NCBI GenBank assembly: GCA_029940175.1
Contig: JAOZRM010000189.1
Location: forward strand, 1 to 5,613
DNA: 5,613 nucleotides
Reading direction: 5' to 3'
Source of the DNA: Candidatus Sabulitectum sp.
GTDB taxonomy: Bacteria > Fermentibacterota > Fermentibacteria > Fermentibacterales > JCC-6
The notes under the pieces: generated by a model
The model's database searches: none
Told to the model about the DNA's origin: nothing
The model's input: only the letters and a program-made list of their open reading frames with translations
Part shown: positions 5,061-5,613 of the stretch, in pieces
How the letters are laid out: each line of letters begins with the position of its first letter
Numbering within the stretch: position 1 is the first letter of the stretch
Translations under genes and position numbers: made by a program

Positions 5061-5613
5061 ATGGCAAAAATAATTTACAGTTTATCAGGAGAAGGTTCAG
5101 GGCATTCCTCGCGTTCCAGGGAAATGATAACTCACCTTCTAAAAATGGGACATACAGTAAAAGTAGCCAGCTACAACCGGGGTTACAGCAATTTGAAAGA
5201 TGATTTCGATGTACTGGAAATCGAAGGATTCTCAATTATCAGCGAGGATAACAAAGTATCTATCGGTAAAACCTTTGCTCAGAATTTCAATACAATTCTG
5301 GATAGGTATGAAGCATTCAATATTCTTAAGAAGAAGTATTTTAAGGAATTCAAGCCTGATTGTGTGATAACTGATTTTGAACCCATGGTAGCTTATCTGG
5401 CTAACGAACTGGATGTACCGCTGATAACCATCGATAATCAGCACCGTATGCGCTACATGGATTTTCCCTGTCCTCTGGAATGGAAAGCTGAAGCAATACT
5501 TATTGAAAATCTGATCCGGGCAATGATCCCCCGCCCTTGTATTTCCCTTGTAACTACTTTTTATTTCGGTGACAAACGCAACAACAGAACCTATTTATTT
5601 CCGCCAATTCTCC
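5061..5613 (+). CDS. MJ1255-like glycosyltransferase, N-terminal part only
   Basis: The first 184 residues are visible and the gene runs off the right edge. The protein starts with a Rossmann strand and glycine loop (KIIYSLSGEGSGHSSRS, 3-19), the hallmark of the MJ1255 (TIGR00661) group of GT-B, MurG/UGT-like glycosyltransferases. It continues with GHTVKVASYNRGY (32-44), FKPDCVITDFEP (97-108), IDNQHR (124-129) and a FPPIL segment (180-184) that ends the N-terminal domain. In GT-B enzymes this half binds the acceptor, and the missing C-terminal half would bind the nucleotide sugar, so donor and acceptor cannot be named. It probably acts in the cytoplasm or at the inner membrane face on a cell-surface glycan or lipid. 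ATG 5061 fits the family N-terminus exactly, although no Shine-Dalgarno precedes it; a consensus -35 lies 30 nt upstream. It is divergent from the lipoprotein gene. Confidence 0.85.
   Translation, partial: MAKIIYSLSGEGSGHSSRSREMITHLLKMGHTVKVASYNRGYSNLKDDFDVLEIEGFSIISEDNKVSIGKTFAQNFNTILDRYEAFNILKKKYFKEFKPDCVITDFEPMVAYLANELDVPLITIDNQHRMRYMDFPCPLEWKAEAILIENLIRAMIPRPCISLVTTFYFGDKRNNRTYLFPPIL

Noticed and set aside
1..5613. A previously undescribed multi-gene system such as defence, mobile or biosynthetic
   Set aside because: All six genes belong to recognisable families. There are no nucleases, integrases, toxins, arrays or terminal repeats, and the gene order does not tie them into one module.

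Overview
The window reads as ordinary chromosomal sequence from an uncultured Gram-negative bacterium. One protein (2227-3687) has a type IX secretion (T9SS) type A C-terminal sorting domain, and another is a propeller lipoprotein with a lipobox. That combination points to the Bacteroidota/FCB superphylum or one of the related candidate phyla that carry T9SS. Fermentibacterota-like lineages would fit, but this is only a guess because the window has no phylogenetic marker gene. I see no rRNA, tRNA, CRISPR array, insertion sequence, phage gene or attachment site.

Layout, left to right. Positions 1-1091 (minus) hold the first 363 residues of an exported-looking VIT + VWA domain protein that runs off the left edge. 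Divergent from it, 1180-1377 (plus) encodes a 65-residue ThiS-type sulfur carrier ending in Gly-Gly. Two bases later comes a 284-residue EamA/DMT-family membrane transporter (1380-2234). Its 3' end overlaps by 8 bp, tail to tail, the end of a 486-residue secreted protein (2227-3687, minus) built from seven Trp/Tyr-Gly repeats (a probable seven-bladed beta-propeller) plus the T9SS sorting domain. Upstream on the same strand, 98 bp away, is a lipoprotein of the 6-bladed beta-propeller type (3786-4892, minus). Its best start is ATG 4892, not the slightly upstream TTG 4898. After a 168-bp divergent intergenic region, 5061-5613 (plus) encodes the N-terminal 184 residues of an MJ1255-like glycosyltransferase, cut by the right edge.

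How the genes work together. Only two pairings are supported by position: thiS with the EamA transporter (2-nt gap, coupled translation likely), and the lipoprotein with the T9SS cargo protein (same strand, short gap, both extracytoplasmic propellers). Three of the six genes (VIT-VWA, T9SS propeller, lipoprotein) look like cell-envelope or surface proteins, and the glycosyltransferase could also serve the surface. No sequence evidence ties all six into one pathway. I did not find a new multi-gene system here. The observations worth following up are local: start choice, a possible leaderless promoter, blade duplication, a cysteine-rich lipoprotein and the orphan thiS-transporter pair.
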